Shown piece after piece: positions 6,318 to 14,830 of a DNA stretch of 64,000 nucleotides. Under the pieces are notes generated by a model. The model had not been told where the DNA came from, ran no database searches, and saw only the letters and a program-made list of their open reading frames with translations. Every line of letters begins with the position of its first letter. Position 1 is the stretch's first letter. The DNA comes from Kordiimonas laminariae (GTDB taxonomy: Bacteria > Pseudomonadota > Alphaproteobacteria > Sphingomonadales > Kordiimonadaceae): positions 124,001 through 188,000 of the forward strand of contig NZ_JAKQZA010000006.1 of the NCBI RefSeq assembly GCF_023008165.1, read 5' to 3'. The translations under genes and the position numbers were made by a program.

Positions 6318-7145
6318 ATGGCTTTTTCGGTAAATACCAATGCAGGTGCCTTTGCTGCCCTGCAAAACTTGAATCAGACTTCGTCTGAGCTGACAACAAC
6401 CCAAAACCGGATTAACACCGGCTTACGGGTCAGCTCTTCAAAGGATGATGCAGCGACCTTTGCTATCGCGCAAACACTGCGTGGTGAAGTAGCTGGACTT
6501 TCTGCGGTATCTGCCTCGCTCGATCGTGCTCAATCTACCTTGGATGTAGCAATCGCGGCTGGTGAAGCAGTATCTGACCTCCTAATCGAACTCAAAGAAA
6601 AAGCGGTTGCTGCGAAAGACTCTGGTCTTGATACAGCGAGCCGTAGTTCTTTGAATGATGATTTCGAGCAACTCCGTGACCAAATTACATCCATCGTACA
6701 AAATGCCGAGTTTAACGGTACAAACGCTGTAGAAAACAATGGCGACGCGATTGTTGCAATTACAAGCGACGATGGCAGTAATACGATTACGGTTGCTGCT
6801 CAAAACTTGTCACTATCAGGTTCCAATGTTGCACTGTCAGCATCGCAAGATATTTCTACACAAGCGCTTGCATCTGCTGCTGTAACTGACATTGAAAACT
6901 CAATCGCAAACGTTAACACTTCACTTTCTTCGCTTGGTTCCGGTGCGGCTCGTATCGAACTCCAAAAAGAGTTTGTGAATCAACTATCGGACACCATTGA
7001 AGTTGGTATCGGTAATCTGGTGGATGCTGACCTCGCCAGCGAGTCTGCAAACCTCCAGGCTTTACAGGTACGTCAACAGCTTGGCCTCCAGGCTCTGTCG
7101 ATCGCCAATCAGGCGCCTTCAACGGTTCTCGGTCTATTCCGATAG
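6318..7145 (+). CDS. Flagellin 6
   Basis: 275 residues, starting MAFSVNTNAGAFAALQNLNQTSSEL and ending APSTVLGLFR. It is intermediate between the copy 1/3/4/5 group and copy 2: it shares VENNGD and SDDGS with copy 2 in the middle. Conserved D0/D1 ends and a short centre. Start supported by GGAG and by length. Confidence 0.97.
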   Translation: MAFSVNTNAGAFAALQNLNQTSSELTTTQNRINTGLRVSSSKDDAATFAIAQTLRGEVAGLSAVSASLDRAQSTLDVAIAAGEAVSDLLIELKEKAVAAKDSGLDTASRSSLNDDFEQLRDQITSIVQNAEFNGTNAVENNGDAIVAITSDDGSNTITVAAQNLSLSGSNVALSASQDISTQALASAAVTDIENSIANVNTSLSSLGSGAARIELQKEFVNQLSDTIEVGIGNLVDADLASESANLQALQVRQQLGLQALSIANQAPSTVLGLFR

Positions 7146-7164
7146 AACTATTGAGATTATGGTT

Positions 7165-7182
7165 GAACCGGTTCGCCGGTTC
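7165..7182 (+). other. UUCG-capped hairpin between flagellin 6 and flaG
   Basis: GAACCGG-TTCG-CCGGTTC, seven perfect pairs. No T-run follows. It may protect the flagellin mRNA 3' end or weaken read-through into flaG. Confidence 0.6.
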
Positions 7183-7256
7183 GCCGCTCAAGGAGTTATC
7201 AGTTAAATAAACGATGGAGATTGAAGCGAAAGGGAATTTCGCACGGAGTAAGAACA

Positions 7257-7664
7257 ATGGCAGAGATTAGCAACATAAATGCAAGAGTTCAGGTTCCTGA
7301 ACCTAGACAGACAAACACTCCCAGGGTTACCCCTCCGGAGGGCAATAGCTCTGTACTTGCAGCAGATCAGGCACCTTCGACCAACGAAGTAACAGCAAAC
7401 ACTATTGTGAGTGTTGACTTCACTGGTGAACAAGGAAGCCCTCTCGAACAAGCGGCTCGAGCGATTGAAGAAATTATTCCAGAGGAACAGACCACTAACA
7501 CTCGTCTACGCATTGACAGAGACGAAGAGACTGGCCGTTTTATCTATAAAAACATCGACACCGACACAGGTGAAGTTGTTAGCCAGTTTCCGTTAGAATC
7601 TATCCTGGAAATTGTTTCTCAATTTAGAGAGCCTGAGGGATTGATCTTAGACGACGAAGCTTAG
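7257..7664 (+). CDS. flaG: FlaG-family protein
   Basis: 135 residues from ATG 7257 (GGAG about 9 bases upstream). The C-terminal half, LRIDRDEETGRFIYKNIDTDTGEVVSQFP, is the FlaG signature (RFxxDexTGrxxvxvxDxxTGEvirqiP). The N-terminal half is disordered and Pro/Thr-rich. FlaG influences filament length or assembly in several bacteria; its position behind the flagellins fits. A longer reading from TTG 7221 is possible but would include a GCGAAA-GGGAA-TTTCGC hairpin (7226-7242), more likely leader RNA. Confidence 0.85.
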   Translation: MAEISNINARVQVPEPRQTNTPRVTPPEGNSSVLAADQAPSTNEVTANTIVSVDFTGEQGSPLEQAARAIEEIIPEEQTTNTRLRIDRDEETGRFIYKNIDTDTGEVVSQFPLESILEIVSQFREPEGLILDDEA

Positions 7665-7690
7665 CACCGCACAGAACTAGTGCTAAGCTT
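7657..7690 (+). terminator. long inverted repeat after flaG
   Basis: AAGCTTAGCAC (7657-7667) pairs with GTGCTAAGCTT (7680-7690) across a 12-base loop and overlaps the flaG stop codon. No T-run, so a weak or Rho-assisted end is possible. Confidence 0.5.
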
Positions 7691-7854
7691 ATATGAAATT
7701 GCCGTGACCGGTTATGACCTAAGCATCTGCTTTGGTTATACGGTCTTTTTGTGTTTGTATAATATATCACAAGCGATTTTATAGGTTGGACTTTATGCCC
7801 CTCTGCACTATCTCATCTTTCTAATTAAAGTTTGTTTAACAGGAGATACGTCCG

Positions 7855-8700
7855 ATGAAATTTACGGGCACTGATCAGTATGTCGCTACCGAAGACCTGA
7901 AAGTAGCTGTGAATGCTGCTGCTACACTGCGCCGTCCGCTGCTTATCAAAGGTGAACCAGGAACAGGTAAAACAGTGCTTGCAAATGAAGTTGCAGAAGC
8001 TTTTGGTATGGAACTGATTGAATGGCATATCAAATCCACTACCAAAGCCCAGCAAGGCCTTTATGAATATGACGCAGTTTCTCGACTACGAGATAGCCAA
8101 CTTGGTGATGAAAAAGTAAAAGATATCAAAAATTACATTAAAAAAGGCAAACTCTGGGAAGCATTTGAGCGTGACAAAACGCCTGTACTGCTAATTGATG
8201 AAATTGATAAAGCAGATATTGAATTCCCGAATGATCTTCTTCTTGAGCTAGATCGCATGGAATTCCACGTTTATGAAACTGGTGAAACCATCAAGGCGAA
8301 AAACCGCCCTATTGTGATCATCACGTCAAACAATGAAAAAGAGCTGCCTGACGCTTTTCTGCGCCGCTGTTTCTTCCACTTCATCAAATTCCCCGAGCCT
8401 GAGACCATGAAAGATATCATTCAGGTGCACTATCCTGATATCCAACAGGCTCTTGTTAAAGAAGCGCTCGGTGTTTTCTTTGACCTTAGAGAAGTTCCTG
8501 GCCTCAAGAAAAAGCCTTCAACAAGTGAACTCCTTGATTGGCTAAAACTGCTAATGGCAGAAGAGCTCCCGCTTGAAGTCCTTAAATCTAAAGATCCGAA
8601 TAAATTAATCCCACCACTTCACGGTGCACTGCTGAAAAACGAGCAGGATGTTCACCTGTTTGAGCGTCTAGCGTTCATGAACCGCCGTCAAAACGGATAA
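7855..8700 (+). CDS. MoxR-family AAA+ ATPase
   Basis: 281 residues. Walker A GEPGTGKT at 33-40, Walker B VLLIDE at 111-116, sensor-like IITSNN, and an arginine-rich LRRC segment before the C-terminal lid. MoxR ATPases act as chaperones that remodel or activate a partner, often the VWA protein encoded next to them. The following gene starts 3 bp after the stop codon, so the two are almost certainly co-transcribed. The start is supported by AGGAGA. Substrate unknown. Confidence 0.92.
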   Translation: MKFTGTDQYVATEDLKVAVNAAATLRRPLLIKGEPGTGKTVLANEVAEAFGMELIEWHIKSTTKAQQGLYEYDAVSRLRDSQLGDEKVKDIKNYIKKGKLWEAFERDKTPVLLIDEIDKADIEFPNDLLLELDRMEFHVYETGETIKAKNRPIVIITSNNEKELPDAFLRRCFFHFIKFPEPETMKDIIQVHYPDIQQALVKEALGVFFDLREVPGLKKKPSTSELLDWLKLLMAEELPLEVLKSKDPNKLIPPLHGALLKNEQDVHLFERLAFMNRRQNG

Positions 8701-8703
8701 AGC

Positions 8704-9876
8704 ATGTTTGTTAAGTTCTTCTATGCACTCAAAGAAAGCGGGCTGCCTGTCAGTATCAAGGAATATCTTACCTTGATGGAAGCCTTAAAGGCAGGCTGCT
8801 CAAACTACAGTGTGGATGACTTCTATTATCTTTCCCGATCGGTTTTTGTAAAAGACGAAACCAAGCTGGATAAATTTGATCGTGTCTTTGGTAAAACCTT
8901 CGAAGGTATTGAATTTATTGCCGATGATGAAACTGCTGAAATCCCAGAAGAATGGCTCAAAAAGATGGCTGAGCTATACCTGACACCGGAAGAGATGGAA
9001 GAAATTCAATCTCTTGGTGATTGGGATGAAATTATGGAAACCCTCAAGAAACGACTTGAGGAGCAGGAAAAACGCCATCAAGGCGGTAACAAGTGGATTG
9101 GTACTGCGGGCAAAAGTCCCTTTGGTGCTTACGGCTATAACCCTGAAGGCGTTCGTATTGGCCAAAAAGAAGGTCGGCACGGTAGAGCGTTCAAGGTTTG
9201 GGATAAACGAGAATACAAGAACCTCGATGACAGCGTTGAACTAGGTACAAGAAATATCAAGGTAGCTCTCAAAAAACTACGGCAGTTTGCAAGACAGGGC
9301 GAAGCCAGCGAGCTTGATCTAGACGGGACTATCAGATCCACAGCTCATAATGGTTTTCTGGATATCAAAATGGTTCCAGAACGCCATAACGCCGTTAAGG
9401 TTCTTATCTTTTTTGATGTTGGTGGCTCAATGGACCCATACATCAAACTATGTGAAGAATTATTTTCAGCTGCTCGTACAGAGTTTAAGCATCTTGAGTT
9501 CTTTTATTTCCATAACTGCCTATATGAGCGGGTATGGAAAGATAATGTTCGCAGGCACAATGAAACCACTCCAACCATGGATGTTCTACATAAATACCCA
9601 CATGACTATAAGATCATATTCGTGGGTGATGCATCTATGAGCCCTTACGAGATCACCTACCCTGGCGGTTCCGTTGAGCATTGGAATGAAGAAGCGGGCG
9701 ATGTCTGGATGAAACGGGTTACCAATATTTATCAAAAAGCTGTGTGGTTAAACCCAGTACCTGAAGAACACTGGCAATACAGCCAATCCATTCAACTACT
9801 TAAAGAATTGATGGATAACCGTATGTACCCACTGAACTTAGGCGGCATTGACCAGGCAGTGAAAGCTCTCAGATAA
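8704..9876 (+). CDS. VWA-domain CoxE-like protein
   Basis: 390 residues. The C-terminal half is a von Willebrand A fold with a MIDAS-like motif near residue 238, reading FDVGGSMD, where the first Ser of the canonical DxSxS is Gly. The N-terminal half is charged and helical. With the upstream MoxR ATPase it forms the usual ATPase/VWA pair used in metal-cofactor insertion or complex maturation. No target enzyme gene is beside it, so the client is unknown. Followed by a strong terminator. Confidence 0.87.
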   Translation: MFVKFFYALKESGLPVSIKEYLTLMEALKAGCSNYSVDDFYYLSRSVFVKDETKLDKFDRVFGKTFEGIEFIADDETAEIPEEWLKKMAELYLTPEEMEEIQSLGDWDEIMETLKKRLEEQEKRHQGGNKWIGTAGKSPFGAYGYNPEGVRIGQKEGRHGRAFKVWDKREYKNLDDSVELGTRNIKVALKKLRQFARQGEASELDLDGTIRSTAHNGFLDIKMVPERHNAVKVLIFFDVGGSMDPYIKLCEELFSAARTEFKHLEFFYFHNCLYERVWKDNVRRHNETTPTMDVLHKYPHDYKIIFVGDASMSPYEITYPGGSVEHWNEEAGDVWMKRVTNIYQKAVWLNPVPEEHWQYSQSIQLLKELMDNRMYPLNLGGIDQAVKALR

Positions 9877-9880
9877 AAAA

Positions 9881-9905
9881 AGAGAGGCATTTAGCCTCTC
9901 TTTTC
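9881..9905 (+). terminator. terminator after the MoxR/VWA operon
   Basis: AGAGAGGC-ATTTA-GCCTCTCT plus T-run. Confidence 0.9.
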
Positions 9906-9929
9906 TTTGAAACTAATCTATCTGAGGTA

Positions 9930-10409
9930 TTAGTTGATATTTTGCGCAACCACGCGAACTGTATCTGAATTCTGTGCAATTTGTTGGCTAGTTACGTAGC
10001 CCTGGCGAAGGAATTTTTCAGCCTGTTCATCAGATGTTGCATAGCTTAACTGTAGAACAAACGTCAGCTTATCCTGATTATATGATGCAGGAAGATCCGG
10101 GAAATCTACTTTTCTCAAGACTTTTCTGGCCGCAGCACGAATTCCCATGTCACTTGGCTTTCTTACTCTGATTGCATCAACAACATCGCCGTCGCGGTCG
10201 ATTGTTACCTGATAGAGAGCAAGGCCAGCGCCTGAGCCTGTAGCCGAATAAAGAGTCGGCGCATTCATTACTGTATTCACAGCTTCACCAGCTTCTTGCG
10301 CCCAATCTTTAAGCCCGTTCGAACCGCTATCACCTGCCTGCGCTGCCACTGCAGCAAAAGGTAGTGAACAAGCCAGTGCCAATTTCAAAAATGTCTTATT
10401 CGATTTCAT
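9930..10409 (-). CDS. secreted TonB-C-like protein A
   Basis: 159 residues from the ATG at 10409, placed by GAGGAGAAACACT just upstream. A longer reading adds nine residues but lacks a ribosome site. It has a signal peptide (LALACSLPFAAVAAQA) and a domain resembling the TonB C-terminal fold (LYQVTIDRDGDVVDAIRVRKPS, ARKVLRKVDFPDLPASY). There is no membrane anchor or Pro-rich spacer, so it is not a classical TonB energy transducer. The protein encoded at 12265-12705 has the same plan, with the alkaline phosphatase gene between them. Function unknown. Confidence 0.72.
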   Translation of the reverse strand: MKSNKTFLKLALACSLPFAAVAAQAGDSGSNGLKDWAQEAGEAVNTVMNAPTLYSATGSGAGLALYQVTIDRDGDVVDAIRVRKPSDMGIRAAARKVLRKVDFPDLPASYNQDKLTFVLQLSYATSDEQAEKFLRQGYVTSQQIAQNSDTVRVVAQNIN

Positions 10410-10707
10410 AGTGTTTCTCCTCGCTATCATAGCCACTTGTATCTGTCGTAATTTATTTTAAGTGCAGTTTTCTGCTGTATTGAACATAATCACTCAGATA
10501 AGGATTTTAAGGGCCAATGCGACGAATGGGTGGAAATTCAGGCTGTATAGATAAACCCTAAACGTGCGTTTATAACGATATGGTCAAAAACGAAACAAGA
10601 CCTTCACAAAAGCCCCTTAGAAGAAGCGTGAACAAGCTTATTGCAGGCACTCTCAAGCTGTGCCATAGGTCTAAATTAAACAATAAAGAGTATAGAGGGG
10701 AGCAATC

Positions 10708-12201
10708 ATGCGCGTTAAATCGCTTCTTATAGCATCAGCTTTATCAAGCAGCCTGCTAATCACGCCTGCATCAATAGCACAGGAAGTAACTAAAGATCAT
10801 ATTGGGACTACTCAATCCTGGCTTGAGCAAGGGGAAAAAGCAATCGCTGACCGTCTCGCCCAAAAACCAAACACAAACCGTGCTAAAAATGTTATTCTGT
10901 TTGTAGGTGATGGCATGGGTATTTCCACACTCACTGCCGGTCGTATTCTGGAAGGTCAATTGAACGGACAACCAGGCGAGGAAAACTATCTAAGCTTTGA
11001 ACGCTTCCCGAACACCGCCCTCGTAAAAACATATAATGTAAATGCTCAGGTAGCAGATTCAGCTGGGACAGCCTCCGCACTGAATACCGGCACCAAAACC
11101 GAAATTGGTGTCATTAACACCGCTCCCAATCACCCAAATGGTATCTGCAAAGGCATGGAAAAAGATGCCCCTAAAACGCTGGCTTACCTCGCCGAACAAG
11201 CTGGTATGAGTACAGGGATTGTCAGCACAGCACGCCTCACACACGCAACACCGGCTGCCGTTTTCGCTATTAGCCCAAGCCGGGGCTGGGAAAATGATAC
11301 TGAACTTACCGAAGAAGCCATTCAGAACAAATGCACAGACATCGCGAGCCAGATTACGACAGACCTAGACGGTAACGGCCTTGAAGTAGCCCTTGGTGGA
11401 GGCGCCCGGAATTTCCTTCCTTCTTCAGAAGGAGGTAAACGTGAAGATGGCCGCAATATAGTTACAGAATGGCAAAATAAATTCGAAAAATCAGCGTATG
11501 TAACAAACCGAGCGGAACTTCAGGCAACAGATATTTCTGGCACCGACCATCTTTTCGGTTTGTTCAGCAGCTCACACATGTCTTTCACTCTTGAAGAAGC
11601 TCAGGATGAGCCAACTTTGGCAGAAATGACAGAAACAGCCATTAAAATGCTATCCAAGAATGACAATGGTTATTATCTCATGATTGAAGCAGGTCGCATT
11701 GACCACGGTCATCATGGCGGTAATGCCAACGCAGCGCTGAATGACACTGTTGCTCTTTCATCAGCTGTAAAAAAAGCGTTGGAACTTGTAGATACAGAAG
11801 AAACGCTCATTCTGGTAACTGCTGATCACAGCCACACATTTACCATGGCGGGTTACCCAAAGCGGGGTAATCCTATACTCGGACTGGTGTCTGGCCCTGG
11901 TCAGGAGGACGGTGAATATACGATGGCTAAGGATGGTAAGCCATACACAACAGTTGGATACCAAAATGGCCCCGGAGCTATTGAGGGCGAACGTGCGCAT
12001 CTTACAAATGAAGATACGCATCACCCTGAGTTTCAGCAGCAAGCCGCAATTCCTCTTTGGTCAGAGACCCATGGTGGGGAAGATGTCGCTCTTTTTGGAA
12101 TAGGCCCTTGGTCCCATCTGGTAAAAGGTACAATGGAGCAGAACGTAGTATTCCATATTATGAACCATGCACTAGGTCTGAAAGATCGTACTCAAAATTA
12201 G
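10708..12201 (+). CDS. phoA: Alkaline phosphatase (PhoA family)
   Basis: 497 residues. Signal peptide ending near SIA-QE (about residue 24); metal-binding NVILFVGDGMG; nucleophile Ser118 within ADSAGTASA; IEAGRIDHGHHGG and TADHSHTF supply the zinc and magnesium ligands. Periplasmic phosphomonoesterase (EC 3.1.3.1). AGGGGAGC lies 7 bases before the ATG. No obvious Pho box was seen, so phosphate control cannot be claimed. The C-terminal THGGEDVALFGIGPWS segment holds the last zinc histidine. Followed by a terminator. Confidence 0.93.
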   Translation: MRVKSLLIASALSSSLLITPASIAQEVTKDHIGTTQSWLEQGEKAIADRLAQKPNTNRAKNVILFVGDGMGISTLTAGRILEGQLNGQPGEENYLSFERFPNTALVKTYNVNAQVADSAGTASALNTGTKTEIGVINTAPNHPNGICKGMEKDAPKTLAYLAEQAGMSTGIVSTARLTHATPAAVFAISPSRGWENDTELTEEAIQNKCTDIASQITTDLDGNGLEVALGGGARNFLPSSEGGKREDGRNIVTEWQNKFEKSAYVTNRAELQATDISGTDHLFGLFSSSHMSFTLEEAQDEPTLAEMTETAIKMLSKNDNGYYLMIEAGRIDHGHHGGNANAALNDTVALSSAVKKALELVDTEETLILVTADHSHTFTMAGYPKRGNPILGLVSGPGQEDGEYTMAKDGKPYTTVGYQNGPGAIEGERAHLTNEDTHHPEFQQQAAIPLWSETHGGEDVALFGIGPWSHLVKGTMEQNVVFHIMNHALGLKDRTQN

Positions 12202-12208
12202 AAACGAA

Positions 12209-12233
12209 AAAGCCCTGCTTTTAGCGGGGCTTT
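12209..12233 (+). terminator. terminator after alkaline phosphatase
   Basis: AAAGCCCTGC-TTTTA-GCGGGGCTTT; lies between convergent genes. Confidence 0.85.
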
Positions 12234-12264
12234 CCATTGCAACCATTAACTCAAAACGAAAATC

Positions 12265-12705
12265 TTAGTTTACTGATCCAAGCTGGCTCTTAAGTGTTGT
12301 CAGAACTGCACCAGCACCAACAGCCCCTTCTCTATCTGCGGAATAAATCAACGCTAGAGAGAAAGTCATTTGATCAGCTTTATAGCTCTCCGGTAAAGCA
12401 GGATAATCTGTAGAAGCTACCAAATTAGTTGCAACGGCATTTAGCTCCTGCTCTTCAGATTTCCCTTTTTGCACATATGAAACCAGATCACCAGAACGGT
12501 CCACAGTGACGTTAAACTGAACAACGCTGCTTTTATCTACATCACTATCCAATCTTGATGGCAAAAGCGCAGATTGGACAATCACGTTAGCTTCTCGTGT
12601 CCATTCTTCCATTGTATCAGGTGTGTCTGCTGATGCAGTTTGAGACAGCACAGAAGCCGTCATCACAGCGGCTACTACCGGAATAGCCTTCCAATTCTTC
12701 TTCAT
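12265..12705 (-). CDS. secreted TonB-C-like protein B
   Basis: 146 residues. Signal peptide AAVMTASVLSQTASA, then a domain with the same order of elements as the protein at 9930-10409: an acidic EEW/DW segment, VQFNVTVDRSGDLVSYVQKGKS, a helix, YPALPESYKADQMTFSLALIYS. The two are paralogues by this pattern and sit on either side of the phosphatase gene, both on the minus strand. GAGGATGAAAA supports the start. The function is not recognised. Confidence 0.7.
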   Translation of the reverse strand: MKKNWKAIPVVAAVMTASVLSQTASADTPDTMEEWTREANVIVQSALLPSRLDSDVDKSSVVQFNVTVDRSGDLVSYVQKGKSEEQELNAVATNLVASTDYPALPESYKADQMTFSLALIYSADREGAVGAGAVLTTLKSQLGSVN

Positions 12706-12856
12706 TTTTCATCCTCATTGTCGCTGCCTTATGTGACTATTATTTTTTATGTCACGGCTATCTTTAGAATGTAGATATAAGAAGGATTTTATGAATTAAA
12801 ACGGTCAGCCGTAGAAATTTTGCGACCAAAAGATAAACTTCCAAACTTTAGTTTGG

Positions 12857-12894
12857 AAAAACAAGTCAATCCTCATCAATTGAGGCTTGTTTTT
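12857..12894 (-). terminator. terminator after the Hpt/receiver cluster
   Basis: On the minus strand AAAAACAAG and CTTGTTTTT arms enclose an inner CCTCA/TGAGG pairing, followed by T residues. A second small palindrome, TTCCAAAC-TTTA-GTTTGGAA (12839-12858), abuts it. Confidence 0.65.
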
Positions 12895-12905
12895 GCTGCG
12901 GAGCT

Positions 12906-13415
12906 CTATGCAGTCTGCTGATACTGCTCAATAGCTTCATTAAGGCTGTCGGTTAACTTCTTACCAATTTCACCACCATCACCACTTACGCGACCTTTAA
13001 TAACAGCTCGCATGGCATCTAGATGACTTTTCACCAATTCAATCTGGTTATCGGTAATCTCTCCTGAGCGCTTCACAGTAAAACCATAAAGACTATCAGC
13101 AAAAGAAGTAATAAGGGGGTATCCAAACGTACCGCCCTGCCCCTTCATATCATGTGCGATATGATTGATTTCTTCAAAACAGTCATGGCGCATTTCCGGG
13201 CTATCTACGCACCGGCCATGCTGTTCCTGCAATTTAACAACAAGACCAGACACCCAATCAGGGTAATCTTCAGACATCTTGGTAAGCGCCTGCTCGGCCG
13301 CTTCCAATGCTTCTCTCGATATGCCTGTGTTACCAGGAGCCAAACCCGCAGTTTTTTCCTTCAAGCGGTTTTGAAAACGATAAAAACGTACAATAACTGG
13401 TTTATTACTAGCCAC
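12906..13415 (-). CDS. Hpt-domain protein 1
   Basis: 169 residues. The segment EEINHIAHDMKGQGGTFGY carries the histidine phosphotransfer motif, with His88 as the phospho-accepting residue. The N-terminal 60 residues are basic and then helical, without a recognised domain. It overlaps the receiver gene by 8 bp, indicating translational coupling and a shared phosphorelay. No sensor kinase lies in the cluster. Confidence 0.82.
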   Translation of the reverse strand: MASNKPVIVRFYRFQNRLKEKTAGLAPGNTGISREALEAAEQALTKMSEDYPDWVSGLVVKLQEQHGRCVDSPEMRHDCFEEINHIAHDMKGQGGTFGYPLITSFADSLYGFTVKRSGEITDNQIELVKSHLDAMRAVIKGRVSGDGGEIGKKLTDSLNEAIEQYQQTA

Positions 13416-13962
13416 GGATAATCTCCACGCCTTCGCTCTTATCTTTCAACACACGCCGTTCAACCCCACCAGGAACATCGCCCTTCATTCGCCGACGATC
13501 GGGCCCGAAATAATCCTTTGTATGAACAAACTGCCTTGGCCGCTCAATAATCGATATAAGCTTTTCACCAATACCGTTAATTGTGAAAGGCTTTGCGAGC
13601 ATTTCAGTAACGCCCATTTCCCGCGCCTGAAGTACACGTTCAGGCTCAGTATAACTGGTAATCATTACAAATGGAGTAAACCTATCAGGGCTATCTTTGT
13701 GACGGCGCACCCAGCGAAGAAACATCATGCCGTCAATCGGGTGCATATCCCAATTAGAGATGATCAAATCAATCTGCTGAACACCAATTTTCATTGGTTC
13801 ATTTTTCACGCGCTGGAGGAAATGAATAGCATCGCCACCATGTTCAACGGCGAATACATTACCAACACCAAGTACTTTCAGTGAATTCACCAACAAAGAC
13901 CGAATAAAAGGACTGTCTTCTGCAAGAAGAACATTCACTCGGTCAAAATCATAGTCGCTCAT
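13408..13962 (-). CDS. receiver-domain protein with Asp-to-Asn at the phosphorylation site
   Basis: 184 residues. The CheY-like receiver (about 8-130) keeps the acidic pair Glu15-Asp16, Thr102 and Lys124, but the phosphoacceptor position in DLIISNWDMHPIDG is Asn70 (codon AAT), with an Asp two residues later. Typical receivers read SDWNMP here. The C-terminal tail has FGPDRRRM and ERRVLKD motifs, common in alphaproteobacterial single-domain receivers. No DNA-binding domain. Either phosphorylation-independent or locked; it could act with the two neighbouring Hpt proteins. Confidence 0.85.
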   Translation of the reverse strand: MSDYDFDRVNVLLAEDSPFIRSLLVNSLKVLGVGNVFAVEHGGDAIHFLQRVKNEPMKIGVQQIDLIISNWDMHPIDGMMFLRWVRRHKDSPDRFTPFVMITSYTEPERVLQAREMGVTEMLAKPFTINGIGEKLISIIERPRQFVHTKDYFGPDRRRMKGDVPGGVERRVLKDKSEGVEIIRG

Positions 13963-14055
13963 ATACCCATCGCCCTGCTATAATAGGCTAATTCTATTAG
14001 ATTATTGAAACTACTACCTTAAAGCAGGCTATAGCGTCAAACATTACGGTTGATT

Positions 14056-14427
14056 TTATATAAGTAATCCGTCTTCATCTTTGGGAAGTTCCGCGATATA
14101 GGCGAGCAATTCTTCCATCCGTACATTCAAACTAGCACATACGCCGCTAGAGATTTCTTCTGTTAGCATACTGTTTTCCATAAGTTCCGCACGTTCTGAT
14201 GCTCTTGCGAGGCGCCATGCCCCAATACCTCTTGCGGCTCCTTTAAGTTTATGAGCAAGCGCTGACCAGTCATCAACAGAAGCTTGTGACAATTCCACCA
14301 GATATCCTGGAGCATTCTGAACAAAAATATCCAAAACCTGTTTTTCAAAAAATGGGTCACCGCTGGTAAAGGCTTTCAGGTGGTCACGGTCGAAAACAAC
14401 ATCTTCATCCCAGTTAGATTCCTGCAC
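14056..14427 (-). CDS. Hpt-domain protein 2
   Basis: 123 residues from GTG 14427, preceded by GAGG 8 bases upstream; a GTG at 14436 is the alternative start. SALAHKLKGAARGIGA is a canonical Hpt motif with His59 as phosphoacceptor. It lies 93 bp upstream of the receiver gene on the same strand. Together with the other Hpt protein this makes a kinase-less phosphorelay module. Confidence 0.82.
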   Translation of the reverse strand: MQESNWDEDVVFDRDHLKAFTSGDPFFEKQVLDIFVQNAPGYLVELSQASVDDWSALAHKLKGAARGIGAWRLARASERAELMENSMLTEEISSGVCASLNVRMEELLAYIAELPKDEDGLLI

Positions 14428-14674
14428 TCTGCACACCTCGTTTTACCGCTTCCCGTCCTGTTTTCGTGAGCTTACAAACAAGCCAATTCGTTTTAACAGG
14501 GTTTCTACGCCATTCTTTACACCAACCATTTTTAAGGCAAGATCGAATCGTTTGTTTATTGATTCGTTGTCCGTCTCTATCAAACAAAGGGAGTTTCCCT
14601 CCGGGTTCATTTATACCCCGCAGTAAATATTGCAATTGCGTTGCACTTGGCTTTTTCCCAGAAACAGACGTCAT
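14414..14674 (-). CDS. small basic protein, possibly winged-helix
   Basis: 86 residues from ATG 14674, with AGGCGAGAG upstream. LLRGINEPGGKLPLFDRDGQRI is followed by TIRSCLKNGWCKEW and ends NWLVCKLTKTGREAV. The LTxxGR ending is common in winged-helix DNA-binding proteins, but the family is not certain. It overlaps the start of the downstream Hpt gene by 14-23 bp. Longer readings up to 14791 lack a ribosome site. Confidence 0.6.
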   Translation of the reverse strand: MTSVSGKKPSATQLQYLLRGINEPGGKLPLFDRDGQRINKQTIRSCLKNGWCKEWRRNPVKTNWLVCKLTKTGREAVKRGVQSAGI

Positions 14675-14830
14675 CTCTCGCCTTTCTTTCCCGTAAATAT
14701 AGCAAAACCCCATATTTTTGCCACAGGAATAGCTATTATCCTTCCTGTCATCATAAACTTGTGGTGCATTTCTCTGAAAATGTCGTAACAATTATGACAA
14801 GCATATGAATAAGGTGGCCAAGGGGGCGAC

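Noticed and set aside
7165-7182. Sigma-54 promoter for flaG near the hairpin
   Set aside because: GG and GC dinucleotides are present, but not at the required 12-base spacing.
10440-10707. Pho box upstream of alkaline phosphatase
   Set aside because: No pair of CTGTCAT-like direct repeats was found at promoter distance.
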